DNA of 64,000 nucleotides from Bartonella sp. ML69XJBT (GCF_028618515.1 NZ_JAQITB010000009.1:1-64000); one strand, 5' to 3'; numbered from the stretch's first letter, positions 49,904 to 60,741 are shown. The notes: generated from the letters alone by a model not told the origin. A program made the numbers and translations.

Positions 49904-50095
49904 CAAAATAAAACTTCCTTATAAGCTAGGAGAAAAGATAAACTAATAAAAAGGGAACAACATAACTAAACACAAAATTGCCTAAACAAAGCCAAAATAT
50001 AGTATCACATCCCACTTCACTCAAAATCTAAATCTCCTTTAGAGGGTTAAAGATCTAAGTTTGAATTTAAATAATAACTTGAAAAATACAAGATA

Positions 50096-50887
50096 TCATT
50101 TTAAAAGTTCCCACAAACTTATACATCCATTATTGATTGCGTCAATCCGCGGTGAAAAAGCATGGCTACTGCCCTCATGCATAATCAATGCCGGTAATAT
50201 AGACAAGGCCGCTCTACTTCCTCGTTTTGCATAAAATAAAATACGAATTGCCGCCGTTGTTGCACGTGCATGAACGGGAATGATACAGATACCACCAAAA
50301 CGCCCTTTAAAAGCGTAGAGAATATCATTTAATGATTGCGGACGTGCAATTAATCCTAAATATCCACCTGGCTTAACAATTGCTGCTGCACTTCGTAACC
50401 AATGATCAAACATGGCTTCAGGCATAACATGTGCCTCAGATTTTTGTTTATCAGGTGTTTTGCGATCGGCAGGATTATTAAAAGGTGGATTCATAATCGC
50501 AAAATCAAAAGAATTATCCACCAATCCTACTTCTAAACGCTTCTTCCCTTTCAAAGTAACATCTGCTTCTAACAAACAAATTCGCTCAGCTAATTTTTCA
50601 TTCTGTTTGAGCATAAGCGTTTTTTGTGCGTAAGATACCATAAAAACTGAGCGTTCAACCAATGTAACATAAACTTGTGGGCAACGCGCAGCAACCGCCA
50701 AACCTGCTGCACCAGTACCCGCTCCTAAATCAACAACCTTGCCCTTTAAATTACTGGGAACCAAACTGGCTAACAACATAGCATCCATTCCAGAGCGATG
50801 ACCATAGGTGCGTGGTTGAACCAAATAAAACTTCCCGCGATGAAAACTGTCTATTGTTTCATCAGTCTGATTCGTTGTTTTATCCAT
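50096..50887 (-). CDS. tRNA1(Val) N6-adenine methyltransferase-like protein
   Basis: A 263-residue class I AdoMet-dependent methyltransferase of the TrmN6/YfiC group. It has VVDLGAGTGAAGLAVAARCP (AdoMet site) and FAIMNPPFNNPADRKTPDK with the NPPF motif for amino-group methylation of adenine. The N-terminus contains FYLVQPRTYGHRSGMDAMLL as in relatives. The target is likely A37 of a tRNA, inferred by family. It is divergent from the polyprenyl synthase gene. Confidence 0.88.
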   Translation of the reverse strand: MDKTTNQTDETIDSFHRGKFYLVQPRTYGHRSGMDAMLLASLVPSNLKGKVVDLGAGTGAAGLAVAARCPQVYVTLVERSVFMVSYAQKTLMLKQNEKLAERICLLEADVTLKGKKRLEVGLVDNSFDFAIMNPPFNNPADRKTPDKQKSEAHVMPEAMFDHWLRSAAAIVKPGGYLGLIARPQSLNDILYAFKGRFGGICIIPVHARATTAAIRILFYAKRGSRAALSILPALIMHEGSSHAFSPRIDAINNGCISLWELLK

Positions 50888-51117
50888 TTATGAAAACCTA
50901 ATGTTTATTATAAACTGTCTTTTTTCTTATTCAGTGCTGCTCAAAAAAAGCTATTTCAAACTTTTACTCTTGAAATTTTATCACAGCAACATTCCACAAA
51001 TTTAAAAACATTTCTTGCAAATATCATCCAAAGCTTGTGTCAAAACAAAACCCCCTTTATGTTAGGGACAAAATAGAAATTACATAAGTCCATTGCAATA
51101 CTCTGGGAGTAAACATA

Positions 51118-52134
51118 TTGCGCGTAGCTACAAAACTAGATCAAACAAAAAACAATCAAATATCCCTTCAATCCCTCATTAATCTTACCAAAAATGATAT
51201 GGAGCGCGTCAACCAATTGATCCTCTCTATGGCAAAATCAGAGGTTGAAATGATCCCTGAAATTTCTAACCATCTTATTTCATCAGGTGGAAAACGCTTA
51301 CGTCCAATGATCACACTAGCTTCCGCTCATCTGTTTGGTTATCAAAATGAAGGGCATATAAGGCTTGCAACAGCTGTTGAATTTATGCATACAGCAACCT
51401 TATTACACGATGATGTGATTGATGAGAGTGAGTTACGACGAGGAAAATCTACTGCACGAATGATTTGGGGAAATCAAGCAAGCGTACTTGTTGGTGATTT
51501 TCTGTTGGGACAAGCTTTTAAAATGATGGTTGATGTTGGTTCTATAGAAGCGCTCTCTGTTCTTGCAAATGCTGCGGCAATTATTGCTGAGGGAGAGGTG
51601 ATGCAGCTTTCTGTTGCAAAAAACATTGAAACCAGCGCTTCAGACTATCTCAAAGTTATCAATGCAAAAACGGCAGCACTTTTTTCAGCTGCCGCTGAAG
51701 TCGGACCAATTATTGCGGACTATGGAGATAAAGAGCGTTCTGCATTGCGTGAATATGGAACATTGCTAGGACTAGCTTTTCAATTGATTGATGACGCACT
51801 TGATTATGGTGGTTCTGCTCAAAATTTGGGAAAAAATATAGGGGATGATTTTAGAGAAGGAAAAATCACAATGCCTGTTATTCTCGCATATGCACGTAGT
51901 GATACGGTAGAAAAAGCATTCTGGAAACAAGCTCTTGAAGACGGTCATAACAATAATGAAGCCTTTGCATATGCACGGCACTTAATAGAAAAATATGATA
52001 GCCTCATAGATACCATAGAACAAGCTCGCCTTTATGGAAAGCGTGCAATTGACGCTCTTGCCCACCTCAACAAAAATCTTGCCTACAATGCTCTTATTGA
52101 GACTGTTGATTTTTGTATTGCACGCATAAACTGA
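51118..52134 (+). CDS. ispB: Polyprenyl (octaprenyl/decaprenyl) diphosphate synthase
   Basis: Builds the long isoprenoid chain for ubiquinone, used by UbiA. The 338-residue protein has both aspartate-rich motifs: LLHDDVIDESELRRG and AFQLIDDALDYGG, and the IPP-binding GGKRLRPMITLASA. Product chain length cannot be read from sequence. The start is TTG at 51118 with GGGAG nine bases upstream. Confidence 0.95.
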   Translation: MRVATKLDQTKNNQISLQSLINLTKNDMERVNQLILSMAKSEVEMIPEISNHLISSGGKRLRPMITLASAHLFGYQNEGHIRLATAVEFMHTATLLHDDVIDESELRRGKSTARMIWGNQASVLVGDFLLGQAFKMMVDVGSIEALSVLANAAAIIAEGEVMQLSVAKNIETSASDYLKVINAKTAALFSAAAEVGPIIADYGDKERSALREYGTLLGLAFQLIDDALDYGGSAQNLGKNIGDDFREGKITMPVILAYARSDTVEKAFWKQALEDGHNNNEAFAYARHLIEKYDSLIDTIEQARLYGKRAIDALAHLNKNLAYNALIETVDFCIARIN

Positions 52135-52228
52135 TACTTGGCAGGAAACACAATATTTTTCAACAAAGTAATCGGACATGATCTATAAACTATACAATCG
52201 ATTGATTATCTTGAAAAGGATTAGCCCT

Positions 52229-53926
52229 ATGTGCAATGCAACGGTATCCCGCTTTTTGACATTCTTTATCGTGGGTATCATGCTGATGCCATCAGCAACC
52301 TCTAGCAAAATAAACACCACTATAAATCCAACATCATTTACGGGTGCCTATTTAGCTGGAAGAGTGGCAAATCATGAAAATAAAATAGATCTTGCCATTC
52401 ATTATTTTAAACAAGCACTCTCTTACAAACCTGATAACATTGAAACACAAAAAGAGCTCCTTGAAGCTATGCTTTCTGTGGGAAACTTTAAAGAAGCTGT
52501 TCAGCAAGCAAAAAAACTTAAAGAACAAAATGTTATAACTCCTTTTGTGTCCTTGACATTGTCGATAGAAAGCCTCATCAAAAGAGATTACAAGAATGCT
52601 CAACTTCTTTTGCAATTAAAAGGACCTCCTACACGTCATAATAATCCAATACCTGAACTCATCGGTGCATGGATCACATTCGGTTCTGGACAAAAAGCTC
52701 AAGCAATTGCTGATCTTGAAAAGATCAAAGGACCTGCTTGGTATAGCCTTTTTATACATTATCATCTTGCACTTATGAACGACCTTGCAGAGCAAACACA
52801 AGACGCAAAAAAACATTTCATACAGGCGCTTAATAACAAACAAGGGAATCTTATAGCTCCTAATACCTATGAGCGTATTATTATAGCCTACGCCTCATTC
52901 CAATTGCGCCATAACATGCGCAATCAGGCTCTTCAAACTATGAAGCATGGCGAACAAATGTTGTCAGGCCGAGAGGTTCTTAAAAATATCCTGAAAAAAA
53001 TTGAAAAAGGTGCTTCCTTAGAAAGATTAGTTAAGACACCTCAACAGGGAGCTGGTGAGGTGTTATACAACTTTGGAACAGCACTCAATTATAAAAACTC
53101 AGGACAAATTGCACGTATTTTCAAACAATTATCTTTTGCCCTTTATCCTCAAAGTGATGCAACGCTGTTCCAACTCGCGCTTATTTCTGCTAAATTAGAT
53201 AATCCTGATCAAGCCATTAAACTTTATCGCGCTTTACCACCTAAGTCGCCTTATTATAAAGATGGACAGCTTCAGCTGGCATTTCTTCTTGCCAATCACA
53301 ATAATTACAATGAAGCTATCAAATTACTTAACGCATTAAATAAAAAATTTCCCAATGACCGCGCTATGTTGATAACGCTGGCTGCCTTTTATATGCAAGA
53401 TCATAAATTTGTAGAAGCTACAAAAGTCCTAGATCGTGCTATTGCGCAGATAAAAAATTTTCAACGAGATGATTGGAAACTCTTTTATCAACGTGGTATT
53501 GCTTTCGAACGTCTAGATCAATGGTCAAAAGCTGAAAGCGACCTGCGAAAAGCTCTTGAATTTGTTCCCAATCAACCGCAAGTTCTTAATTATCTAGGCT
53601 ATTCACTTGTTGATCGTGATCAAAAACTTGAGGAATCGCTCAACATGCTCCAGAAAGCTTCTGCATTACAGCCGCAAAACAGTTATATCCTCGACTCTCT
53701 AGGATGGGCCTATTACAAGCTTAAACAATATAACAAAGCTGTGCAGATATTAGAAAATGCTGTTAAATTGCAACCTGAAGATCCAACATTAAATGATCAT
53801 TTAGGCGATGCCTATTGGCAAGTCGGACGCAAACATGAAGCAATCTTTCAATGGAATCATGCCATTGATAATGAAGCAAAAGACTCCAAAAAAATCGAAA
53901 AAAAATTGAAATTTGGCTTGCAATAA
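52229..53926 (+). CDS. Exported tetratricopeptide-repeat protein
   Basis: A 565-residue TPR protein. The N-terminus carries a signal peptide (about 5-26, TVSRFLTFFIVGIMLMPSAT). TPR pairs are visible near 45-110 (AGRVANHENKIDLAIHYFKQ), in the middle, and in the C-terminal half (KAVQILENAVKLQPEDPTLN and others). The mature part acts as a scaffold in the periplasm or outer membrane; no partner can be inferred. ATG 52229 has AAAAGGA eight bases upstream; a longer frame from 52178 lacks one. It follows the polyprenyl synthase on the same strand. Confidence 0.9.
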   Translation: MCNATVSRFLTFFIVGIMLMPSATSSKINTTINPTSFTGAYLAGRVANHENKIDLAIHYFKQALSYKPDNIETQKELLEAMLSVGNFKEAVQQAKKLKEQNVITPFVSLTLSIESLIKRDYKNAQLLLQLKGPPTRHNNPIPELIGAWITFGSGQKAQAIADLEKIKGPAWYSLFIHYHLALMNDLAEQTQDAKKHFIQALNNKQGNLIAPNTYERIIIAYASFQLRHNMRNQALQTMKHGEQMLSGREVLKNILKKIEKGASLERLVKTPQQGAGEVLYNFGTALNYKNSGQIARIFKQLSFALYPQSDATLFQLALISAKLDNPDQAIKLYRALPPKSPYYKDGQLQLAFLLANHNNYNEAIKLLNALNKKFPNDRAMLITLAAFYMQDHKFVEATKVLDRAIAQIKNFQRDDWKLFYQRGIAFERLDQWSKAESDLRKALEFVPNQPQVLNYLGYSLVDRDQKLEESLNMLQKASALQPQNSYILDSLGWAYYKLKQYNKAVQILENAVKLQPEDPTLNDHLGDAYWQVGRKHEAIFQWNHAIDNEAKDSKKIEKKLKFGLQ

Positions 53927-54029
53927 ACAACGATGCTTGACCACAAGCACATGAAATAATAGACAATGATAGAGGCTGAAACTCCTTTGGTTGCTGTCTG
54001 TTGGTTAAATATTAAAAAGAGTATAAAGT

Positions 54030-54974
54030 GTGAAACTGCCTGAACATCTTAATCCCAAACGTTCTTTTCAGGGACTTATCTTAACTTTGCAAAATTATTG
54101 GGCTCATTATGGGTGTGCAATTTTGCAACCTTATGATATGGAGGTTGGAGCTGGAACTTTTCATCCCTCCACCACACTGCGCTCTCTGGGACCACGCCCT
54201 TGGAAAGTGGCTTACGTCCAACCTTCTCGACGCCCAACAGATGGGCGATATGGTAAAAATCCAAATCGCTTACAGCACTATTATCAATTTCAAGTCCTTC
54301 TCAAACCCTCGCCCTTCAATTTACAAGAGCTTTATATTAAATCGCTACAAGCGATTGGTCTTGATACAAAACTTCATGATATCCGTTTTGTTGAAGACGA
54401 TTGGGAAAGTCCAACGCTTGGAGCTTGGGGACTGGGATGGGAGTGTTGGTGTGATGGAATGGAAATTTCTCAATTTACTTATTTTCAACAGGTTTGTGGC
54501 ATTGAATGTGCTCCAGTTTCAGGAGAACTCACCTATGGGCTTGAACGTCTAGCAATGTATATCCAAGGTGTTAATAACGTCTATGATCTCAACTTTAATG
54601 GTTTAGAGGGAAAAGACAAAATAACTTATAGAGATATTTTTTTACAAGCAGAACAAGAATATTCATACTATAATTTTGAATTTGCTGATACTAGTCTTCT
54701 CCATCAACATTTTATTGACGCAGAACGCGAGTGCATTGCACTTCTTGAGGCGGGGAAACCAAATCATGAAAATGGCATGCACTTGTGTGTTTTACCGGCT
54801 TATGATCAATGTATTAAAGCTAGCCATATCTTTAATCTTTTACAGGCACGAGGTGTTATTTCTGTAACTGAGCGACAGAGTTATATATTGCGCGTTCGCG
54901 ATCTCGCACGCCGCTGTGGAGAAGCCTTCTTACACACAGAGGCAGGACAAATACAGACTAAAGGAGAAGCCTGA
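54030..54974 (+). CDS. glyQ: Glycyl-tRNA synthetase alpha subunit
   Basis: Catalytic class II subunit of the bacterial alpha2beta2 GlyRS. The 314-residue protein starts with GTG, and [20 protein letters not shown] is the usual N-terminal block. It also has [20 protein letters not shown] and [32 protein letters not shown] is the class II motif 3 region. It overlaps glyS by one base (TGATG). Confidence 0.97.
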   Translation: MKLPEHLNPKRSFQGLILTLQNYWAHYGCAILQPYDMEVGAGTFHPSTTLRSLGPRPWKVAYVQPSRRPTDGRYGKNPNRLQHYYQFQVLLKPSPFNLQELYIKSLQAIGLDTKLHDIRFVEDDWESPTLGAWGLGWECWCDGMEISQFTYFQQVCGIECAPVSGELTYGLERLAMYIQGVNNVYDLNFNGLEGKDKITYRDIFLQAEQEYSYYNFEFADTSLLHQHFIDAERECIALLEAGKPNHENGMHLCVLPAYDQCIKASHIFNLLQARGVISVTERQSYILRVRDLARRCGEAFLHTEAGQIQTKGEA

Positions 54975-57199
54975 TGTCTGATCTTCTTCTTGAACTTTTT
55001 AGCGAGGAAATCCCAGCACGCATGCAACGAAAAGCTGCCGCTGATCTCAAAAAATGTGTAACAGATCAACTTGTCAATGCAGGTTTAACCTATAAAGCTG
55101 CCTGTGAATATTGGACACCTCGTCGATTAACATTAGACATCCGTGGCCTTTCACTGCGTTCAAAAGATATCCATGAAGAACGTAAAGGTCCCAGTACAAA
55201 ATCACCCCAGCATGTGATTGATGGCTTTCTACGCTCAACAGGTCTAAGGGATATTTCTGAAGCACATATTGCGCATGATAGTAAAAAAGGTGAATTTTAT
55301 ATCGCTAAAATCATAAAAAAAGGCCGGAATGCAGAAGAAATTATCGCTGATATTGTACCGGATATTATTCGCAATTTTCCATGGCCAAAATCTATGCGCT
55401 GGGGAAAAGATTCAGAACAAAGTGGAGCACTGAAATGGATTCGCTCTTTACAAAATATTCTCTGCATCTTTGGACCAGAAATTGGTGAAACGCATGTCGT
55501 TCCCTTTACTATTGGTTCCCTTAAAAGCAATAATCTGACCTATGGTCACCGTTTTTTAAGTGACGGAAAACCAATCCAAGTTCGTCGCTTTGAAGATTAT
55601 ATTACCAAACTTGAAGCCCATAAAGTTATCCTTGATGCGGAAAAGCGAAAGAATATTATTTTGGCAGATGCCCAAAATCTTTGCTTTGCAAATGGCTTAG
55701 AGCTGGTTCAAGATAGTGTCCTCTTAGAAGAAGTCGCAGGACTCGTTGAGTGGCCTGTGGTGCTTATGGGAAATTTTGATAAATCCTTCCTTGATATTCC
55801 TCCAGAAATTATTCGCTTAACCATTCGAGCCAATCAAAAATGTTTTGTAACAAGAAAACAAGGTGAAAAAGTCAAGCTTTCTCCTTATTTTATTCTTGTT
55901 TCTAATATCCTTGCAAGTGACGAGGGCAAGGAAATTTCTAAGGGGAATAGCAGAGTTATCTGTGCTCGTCTTTCGGATGCACTCTATTTTTGGCAAACAG
56001 ACCAGCATGATCTGCCTGATATCAAAAACTTAGAATCTTCTATAAAAAAATTTGATCTTGATTTTAAAAAGCCTCTCGATCAAAGAATGGCACGACTTGA
56101 TCATTTAAATGTAACTTTCCATGCAAAATTAGGTACGCAAAGTGCAAGAATAGAACGCATCGCTGCACTCGCACAAAAAATTGCTCCTTTGGTGCAAGCT
56201 GATCCTTTGTTAGCAAAACGTGCAGCAGTACTTGCAAAAGCTGATTTGCAAACAGAAGTTGTCGGAGAATTTCCTGAATTGCAAGGACTCATGGGAAGAA
56301 AATATGCTCTTCTTCAGGGAGAAGATCCTCGCGTAGCTGAAGCAATTGAAGACCACTATAAACCTCTTGGCCCAACAGATCGCATTCCGCAAGAGCCTCT
56401 TGCTATAACAATTGCGCTAGCTGATAAAATTGACATGCTTGTCGGTTTTTGGCTGATTAATGAAAAACCAACCGGCTCAAAAGATCCCTATGCATTAAGA
56501 CGAGCAGCATTGGGAATTATTAGGCTTGTGCTTTTGCGTGACTGGAAAATTAATCTTATGCCATTGTTTCATTTGGCAGCAAATCTTTTTTTACAACAAA
56601 AAAAAGAATATGAGACATCTCAAAGAGAAAATACACAATCGCCAACTTACTTTCTGGAAAAAGTAGAATATATTTTATCAGATCTATTAGTTTTTTTTCA
56701 TGAACGTTTAAAAATTTATCTCAAAGAGGAAGGTGCACGTTATGATGCTATTGAAGCAGTCTTAAATAAAAATGCTGATGATTTTTTGCTCGTTGCACGT
56801 CACGTCGAAGCACTCATCGTTTTTATCAATACAAGTGATGGAAGTAATTTTTTAGCCGCCGTGAAACGTACCGTAAATATTCTTGAGAACGAATTTCAAA
56901 AAGATACAGCAACAATAATAAATGAAATTAATCCTGAGCTCTTTATTGAGATAGAAGAAATACAACTCTATCAAGCAATTATTGAGATAGAAGATAAGAT
57001 TTGTAACGACATCCGTGCAACAAACTTATCAAATGCACTCAATATACTAACCCCACTGGGAAAATTGATCGATAGATTTTTCGAAAAAGTATTGGTAAAT
57101 GATAAAGATCCTAATATTCGTACTAATCGTCTTGCTCTTCTTAGACGTATTCATACCAGTACAGAAGCAATAGCGGATTTTTCAAAACTTGTAATTTAA
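54974..57199 (+). CDS. glyS: Glycyl-tRNA synthetase beta subunit
   Basis: Non-catalytic tRNA-binding subunit of GlyRS. The 741-residue protein begins [20 protein letters not shown]. It contains RRLTLDIRGL, FPWPKSMRWGKDS, NQKCFVTRKQGEKVKLSPYF and GRKYALLQGEDPRVAEAIEDHY, and the C-terminal anticodon-binding part. Length is slightly above average. Nothing appears broken. Confidence 0.97.
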   Translation: MSDLLLELFSEEIPARMQRKAAADLKKCVTDQLVNAGLTYKAACEYWTPRRLTLDIRGLSLRSKDIHEERKGPSTKSPQHVIDGFLRSTGLRDISEAHIAHDSKKGEFYIAKIIKKGRNAEEIIADIVPDIIRNFPWPKSMRWGKDSEQSGALKWIRSLQNILCIFGPEIGETHVVPFTIGSLKSNNLTYGHRFLSDGKPIQVRRFEDYITKLEAHKVILDAEKRKNIILADAQNLCFANGLELVQDSVLLEEVAGLVEWPVVLMGNFDKSFLDIPPEIIRLTIRANQKCFVTRKQGEKVKLSPYFILVSNILASDEGKEISKGNSRVICARLSDALYFWQTDQHDLPDIKNLESSIKKFDLDFKKPLDQRMARLDHLNVTFHAKLGTQSARIERIAALAQKIAPLVQADPLLAKRAAVLAKADLQTEVVGEFPELQGLMGRKYALLQGEDPRVAEAIEDHYKPLGPTDRIPQEPLAITIALADKIDMLVGFWLINEKPTGSKDPYALRRAALGIIRLVLLRDWKINLMPLFHLAANLFLQQKKEYETSQRENTQSPTYFLEKVEYILSDLLVFFHERLKIYLKEEGARYDAIEAVLNKNADDFLLVARHVEALIVFINTSDGSNFLAAVKRTVNILENEFQKDTATIINEINPELFIEIEEIQLYQAIIEIEDKICNDIRATNLSNALNILTPLGKLIDRFFEKVLVNDKDPNIRTNRLALLRRIHTSTEAIADFSKLVI

Positions 57200-57352
57200 A
57201 ATTTAAACATCTTCTCAACTGAAAAAATATTAAAAAAGAAGAGAATTCTATTTGAGTATTTTGAGCACTAAATATAGAAAATATCATTATAAAACTTGAG
57301 AGAAATTTCATTCATTGTAAAATTTATAATTGTAAATAATACTTCTGACTTT

Positions 57353-57556
57353 TTCCCTGCTTTAAATAACCAAGGATTCTATCAGTGCCTCTCTGTAAAC
57401 AGTCCAACTTTTCTTGACAAACTTTACTTAGCTGATCATTCTATGCCGTTTACTCATAAGTTCTGCAAGACACTCTATACACTGAATACTCATCTCCATA
57501 TCTCATCTGTAAAATTTTATACACCTTATATGACAGCCTTAAATGATGGTGTTTGA
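57353..57556 (+). repeat. Diverged direct repeat, copy A (left of atp operon)
   Basis: Shares a recognisable order of blocks with 61451-61660: GCCTCTCTGTAAACAGTC versus GCCTCTCTGTAAACAATC, CTCATAAGTTCTGCAAGACA versus CTCATAAACACTTTGGACAG, and a TTTTATA..CTTATATGACAG versus TTTTATA..CTCATATCACTA tail. Copy A keeps one open frame of 86 codons (57296-57556) with no recognisable motif; copy B has stops. Probably two remains of a duplicated gene or phage segment. Confidence 0.5.
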
Positions 57557-57764
57557 TAGTATAATAGCTCGTGAAAAATTTTGTGCATCCTCAAAAAATA
57601 GCGCATGAATTGATAATGATAATTTACCGTTTTAGATATCTAAAAGAAAACATAAAATAAGTAAGAATATCTCTCTTCGAACTCTCTTCATGGTAAAAAG
57701 ATGTCTTTTTATCTCTTATAAGAAAAATAAATATATGGATAAAAACTCTTTGAGAAAAGAGCCA

Positions 57765-57930
57765 ATATGCTTCTCAGGAAATATCTTAATATAAGAGCTG
57801 TTGCAACATTTTGAGCTTATCAATACAAATGAAGAGGAAATCTTCATTTTTTCATAAAGATAAAAATAGCCATATCTTCTGATTCTTGCGTTATCATCTT
57901 ATGAACGGCATTCCAAGATAAGCCTGAAAG
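57765..57930 (+). pseudogene. Relic of the N-terminal part of a phage integrase gene
   Basis: AATATCTTAATATAAGAGCT and GTTGCAACATTTTGAGCT match the region of the integrase at 43207-43242 (CGTCTTAATGCAAGGGCT, GTAGCAACATTGGGAGCT). The match continues through TCATAAAGATAAAAATAGC versus CCATAAGCGTAAAGATGGT. The frame is broken by stops and indels. Confidence 0.55.
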
Positions 57931-58057
57931 CTGTAGATATATAGCTCAATGAAGTATATCAATTAATATCGTGAGATAAATTTGAAAGATATAAAAAACT
58001 CAATTCCTCAAAAGAAACTATACTGTGAAGGATCAATTTTCTAAAAAGCTCAAGCTA

Positions 58058-58552
58058 TTAATTAAGATATGTTTTTATTTTAGTAAGGGATTCTTCACAA
58101 AGAGCCTCTTCAATAAGCTCATTCTCTTTGCTAGAAGTCAACTCTTTGGCAATAAGCGTACGAGCAACCGAAACTGCTAAATCAATAGCAGATGAAGAAA
58201 CCATCCTTACCGCATCGGCTTCTGCTTGAGCAATTTTTTGCTCTGCCAATTTATTGCGATTTTTTACATACTCTTCTGCTTTTGCACGCGCCTCAGCAAT
58301 AACAGCTGCAACCTCATGCTTGGCTGCTGCAATAATCTCTTGCGCATCCTTTTCCGCTTCCGCATGTTTGCGCTGATATTCAGACAGCAATTCTTGTGCC
58401 TCTTCACGAAGGCGCAGAGCTTCATCAAGCTCATCTTTGATACGTTTTGCTCGTGCATCAAGATGCTGCACCGCCATCTGTGGAATTTTGAAATAGACCA
58501 AAAGAGCCAAAAAAAGAACTAATCCAACAAAAGCCCAAAAAGTATCAGTCAT
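58058..58552 (-). CDS. atpF: ATP synthase Fo subunit b
   Basis: Peripheral stalk subunit that links Fo to F1. The 164-residue protein has one N-terminal membrane helix (FWAFVGLVLFLALLVYFKIP) and a long charged, alanine-rich helix that pairs with b'. Last gene of the Fo operon, 11 bases after b'. The F1 genes are not in the window, as in other Rhizobiales where Fo and F1 operons are separate. Confidence 0.93.
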   Translation of the reverse strand: MTDTFWAFVGLVLFLALLVYFKIPQMAVQHLDARAKRIKDELDEALRLREEAQELLSEYQRKHAEAEKDAQEIIAAAKHEVAAVIAEARAKAEEYVKNRNKLAEQKIAQAEADAVRMVSSSAIDLAVSVARTLIAKELTSSKENELIEEALCEESLTKIKTYLN

Positions 58553-58563
58553 TTTTGTATCCT

Positions 58564-59130
58564 TTAGTAATCCGCAGCTTTAACAGTTGAATGAATAATC
58601 TCTTTGTTAACATCAACATTAATCAATTTTTTTACAATTTCAGAAGCCACTTCTTCAGCAATTGAGCCAACATTTTGCATAGCTTTATCTCGTATTTTTA
58701 CTATCTTTCTCTCAGCATCTGCTAGCTTTTTCTCTAAACTTGCTTCAATTTCCTTGCGTTCAAGTTCAGCCTTTTCCTTTATTTCCTCACTAGCAGCCTG
58801 CGCTATAACATATGCTTGTGAACGTGCTTCTGCTAATTTGCGTTCGTAAGTTTCAACCACGGTGTCTGCTTCTTGCTTCATACGCATTGCCTGATCCAAA
58901 TCAGATGCGATTCGATCTCTACGAGTTTCAATAACGCCGCCAATACGCGGTACAATCACACGAGAGATGAAGAGATAAAAAAAACCAAAAGAAATCGCTA
59001 ACCAAAAAAGATGTGAAGCAAAATGCACAAAATCAAAAGGCGGAAATACACGATCTACATGCCCTGCTGCACTCTTGATATGCTCTATAGATGCTTCAGT
59101 GGTCTGTGCATAAGCGCTGGAAACAAACAT
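58564..59130 (-). CDS. atpG: ATP synthase Fo subunit b'
   Basis: Second, diverged b-type stalk subunit found in photosynthetic bacteria and Alphaproteobacteria. The 188-residue protein has a polar N-terminus with a proline-rich [12 protein letters not shown], then a membrane helix ([20 protein letters not shown]) and a long amphipathic helix ([20 protein letters not shown] region). The pair b' plus b lies in order b', b downstream of atpE. Confidence 0.92.
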   Translation of the reverse strand: MFVSSAYAQTTEASIEHIKSAAGHVDRVFPPFDFVHFASHLFWLAISFGFFYLFISRVIVPRIGGVIETRRDRIASDLDQAMRMKQEADTVVETYERKLAEARSQAYVIAQAASEEIKEKAELERKEIEASLEKKLADAERKIVKIRDKAMQNVGSIAEEVASEIVKKLINVDVNKEIIHSTVKAADY

Positions 59131-59210
59131 CCTTTTTATCCTTCAAATAACTTAATGAAAAATCCTTGATATTGACAACAATTCACTCACATCCTTTGGC
59201 TCAAAAGCAA

Positions 59211-59251
59211 AAGGGCATGTCTGCCTGTTACAAGACAACAGACATACCCTT
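59211..59251 (-). promoter_or_regulatory. Stem-loop after atpE (attenuator or stabiliser)
   Basis: In the minus-strand mRNA a 13-bp stem pairs AAGGGTATGTCTG (59251-59239) with CAGACATGCCCTT (59223-59211), with one G-T wobble and a 15-base loop. The 3' arm is followed by TTGCTTTTG. It lies between atpE and b', where a partial terminator or mRNA stabiliser would favour high c-subunit expression. Confidence 0.6.
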
Positions 59252-59264
59252 ACTTAAAAAGCGA

Positions 59265-59495
59265 TTAAACCGCAAAAAGAAGCAACAAAGCAATGAGTAA
59301 TGAAAAAATACCCAAAGCCTCTGTTACAGCAAAACCAAAAACGAGACGGCCAAACTGGCTATCGGCAGCAGATGGATTGCGTAACGCACCAGAAAGATAG
59401 CTCCCAAAGATATTTCCTAAACCCAAAGCCGTACCCGCCATACCAAAGCAAGCAAGACCAGCACCAATATATTTTGCTGCAAGCACCAATTCCAT
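59265..59495 (-). CDS. atpE: ATP synthase Fo subunit c
   Basis: Proton-binding subunit of the rotor ring. The 76-residue protein is a helical hairpin: helix 1 with [17 protein letters not shown], the polar loop [12 protein letters not shown], and helix 2 with the ion-binding glutamate E59 in [12 protein letters not shown]. Confidence 0.97.
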   Translation of the reverse strand: MELVLAAKYIGAGLACFGMAGTALGLGNIFGSYLSGALRNPSAADSQFGRLVFGFAVTEALGIFSLLIALLLLFAV

Positions 59496-59549
59496 ATTAT
59501 TCTCCTTTAAAGCGAAATTGTACCATTCGACGGAAAACCGCCAGTTTTA

Positions 59550-60335
59550 TTAATGTCCTGGATGAACTGCATCATTAAGATACATACAAGTTAAAACCGT
59601 AAAGACATAAGCTTGAAGAAATGCAACTAAAAATTCAAGAGCAGTAATCGCTACGGTCATAATAAGCGGTAAAATTGAACCACCAATGCCTACGATTCCT
59701 ACCCCAACCATTGAAACGACAAAACCTGAAAATACTTTGAGGGTAATATGACCAGCAAGCATATTAGCAAAAAGACGAAGTGAAAGACTGATGGGACGAG
59801 AGAGAAAAGAAATAACCTCAATCATCGTCACAAGAGGTAAAATCATAACAGGGACACCACTGGGAACAAATAGCTTCAAAAAACCAATCCCATGTTTATA
59901 AAAACCATAACTTATCACCGTCAAAATAACCAACATCGCCAATGCAAACGTGATCATAATCTGAGAAGTAACCGTATAAAAATAAGGGAAAAGACCAATA
60001 AAATTAGCAACCAAAATAAAACTAAACAAGGAGAAAACCAAAGGAAAAAACTGCATTCCCTGCACTCCAGATGATTCTCGCAAAGTTGACGCTACAAACT
60101 CATACGCCATTTCTGAAAGAGACTGCATTCGTGTTGGAACTAATCCACGACTTGATGATGATATGAAAAGAAAAACTGACGTTACAACAACTGTCGCCAC
60201 TATAAAAAGTGATACATTTGTAAATGAAAAATCCATATTTCCTATGGAAATCTTAATCAGTTGTGAAACCTCAAACTGATGAATAGGATCTGGAGCGTGC
60301 GATGTCACTTCAACCTCATTTATCGGACCTTTCAT
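59550..60335 (-). CDS. atpB: ATP synthase Fo subunit a
   Basis: Membrane stator that carries the proton half-channels. The 261-residue protein has the essential arginine in [16 protein letters not shown] and a C-terminal [18 protein letters not shown], with five to six helices. Start is uncertain: the ATG at 60335 overlaps atpI by 20 bases and has AAAGGG before it, while a GTG at 60308 with GAGG upstream gives the more conserved [15 protein letters not shown] start. Confidence 0.95.
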   Translation of the reverse strand: MKGPINEVEVTSHAPDPIHQFEVSQLIKISIGNMDFSFTNVSLFIVATVVVTSVFLFISSSSRGLVPTRMQSLSEMAYEFVASTLRESSGVQGMQFFPLVFSLFSFILVANFIGLFPYFYTVTSQIMITFALAMLVILTVISYGFYKHGIGFLKLFVPSGVPVMILPLVTMIEVISFLSRPISLSLRLFANMLAGHITLKVFSGFVVSMVGVGIVGIGGSILPLIMTVAITALEFLVAFLQAYVFTVLTCMYLNDAVHPGH

Positions 60336-60741
60336 TGGTCCCTTTGTCTTGGCGCAATACGCCTTTTTTCTCTAATTGACTGGAAGCGATATAGCCCACA
60401 GACCGAAGAATATTCAATACACCAGCAGCAAATCCAAGAAAAAGAAAAAACACCAACCCCCATGGTAATGAACCTGCTATCTTATCAAATCCCAACCCCA
60501 AAACAACACCTACAACAATACTTGCCAAAAACTCACTGGAAAGCTTAACTGCACGTGCAATCCCACCGTTTTTTTCTTCTCTCCCATCCTTCTCTTCCCG
60601 CTTCTTTAATGCCTGTTTACGCATTAAAGCTAAACCTAACTTATGACTACGACATTCCAAATCCTCTGAATGAAAACAGTCTCCTTGCTTTTTTCCTTCA
60701 GCTCTCTCTCTTGGCATAACGGGTTCACCGTCCTTTGCCAT
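60316..60741 (-). CDS. atpI: ATP synthase accessory protein AtpI
   Basis: Small membrane protein, helper for c-ring assembly or magnesium supply in some species. The 141-residue frame has a long polar, charged N-terminus (about 1-68) and two helices ([20 protein letters not shown] and [20 protein letters not shown]). The AtpI/Gp4 pattern is in the two-helix region. ATG at 60741 sits six bases after AAGGAG; the ATG at 60744 is closer than usual. Confidence 0.88.
   Translation of the reverse strand: MAKDGEPVMPRERAEGKKQGDCFHSEDLECRSHKLGLALMRKQALKKREEKDGREEKNGGIARAVKLSSEFLASIVVGVVLGLGFDKIAGSLPWGLVFFLFLGFAAGVLNILRSVGYIASSQLEKKGVLRQDKGTNERSDK

Larger units (their letters stand above)
57200..58057. 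other. Intergenic relic region between glyS and atp operon
   Basis: About 860 bases. Holds one copy of a diverged direct repeat (57353-57556) whose partner is at 61451-61660, and an integrase relic at 57765-57930. No intact gene. Confidence 0.5.
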
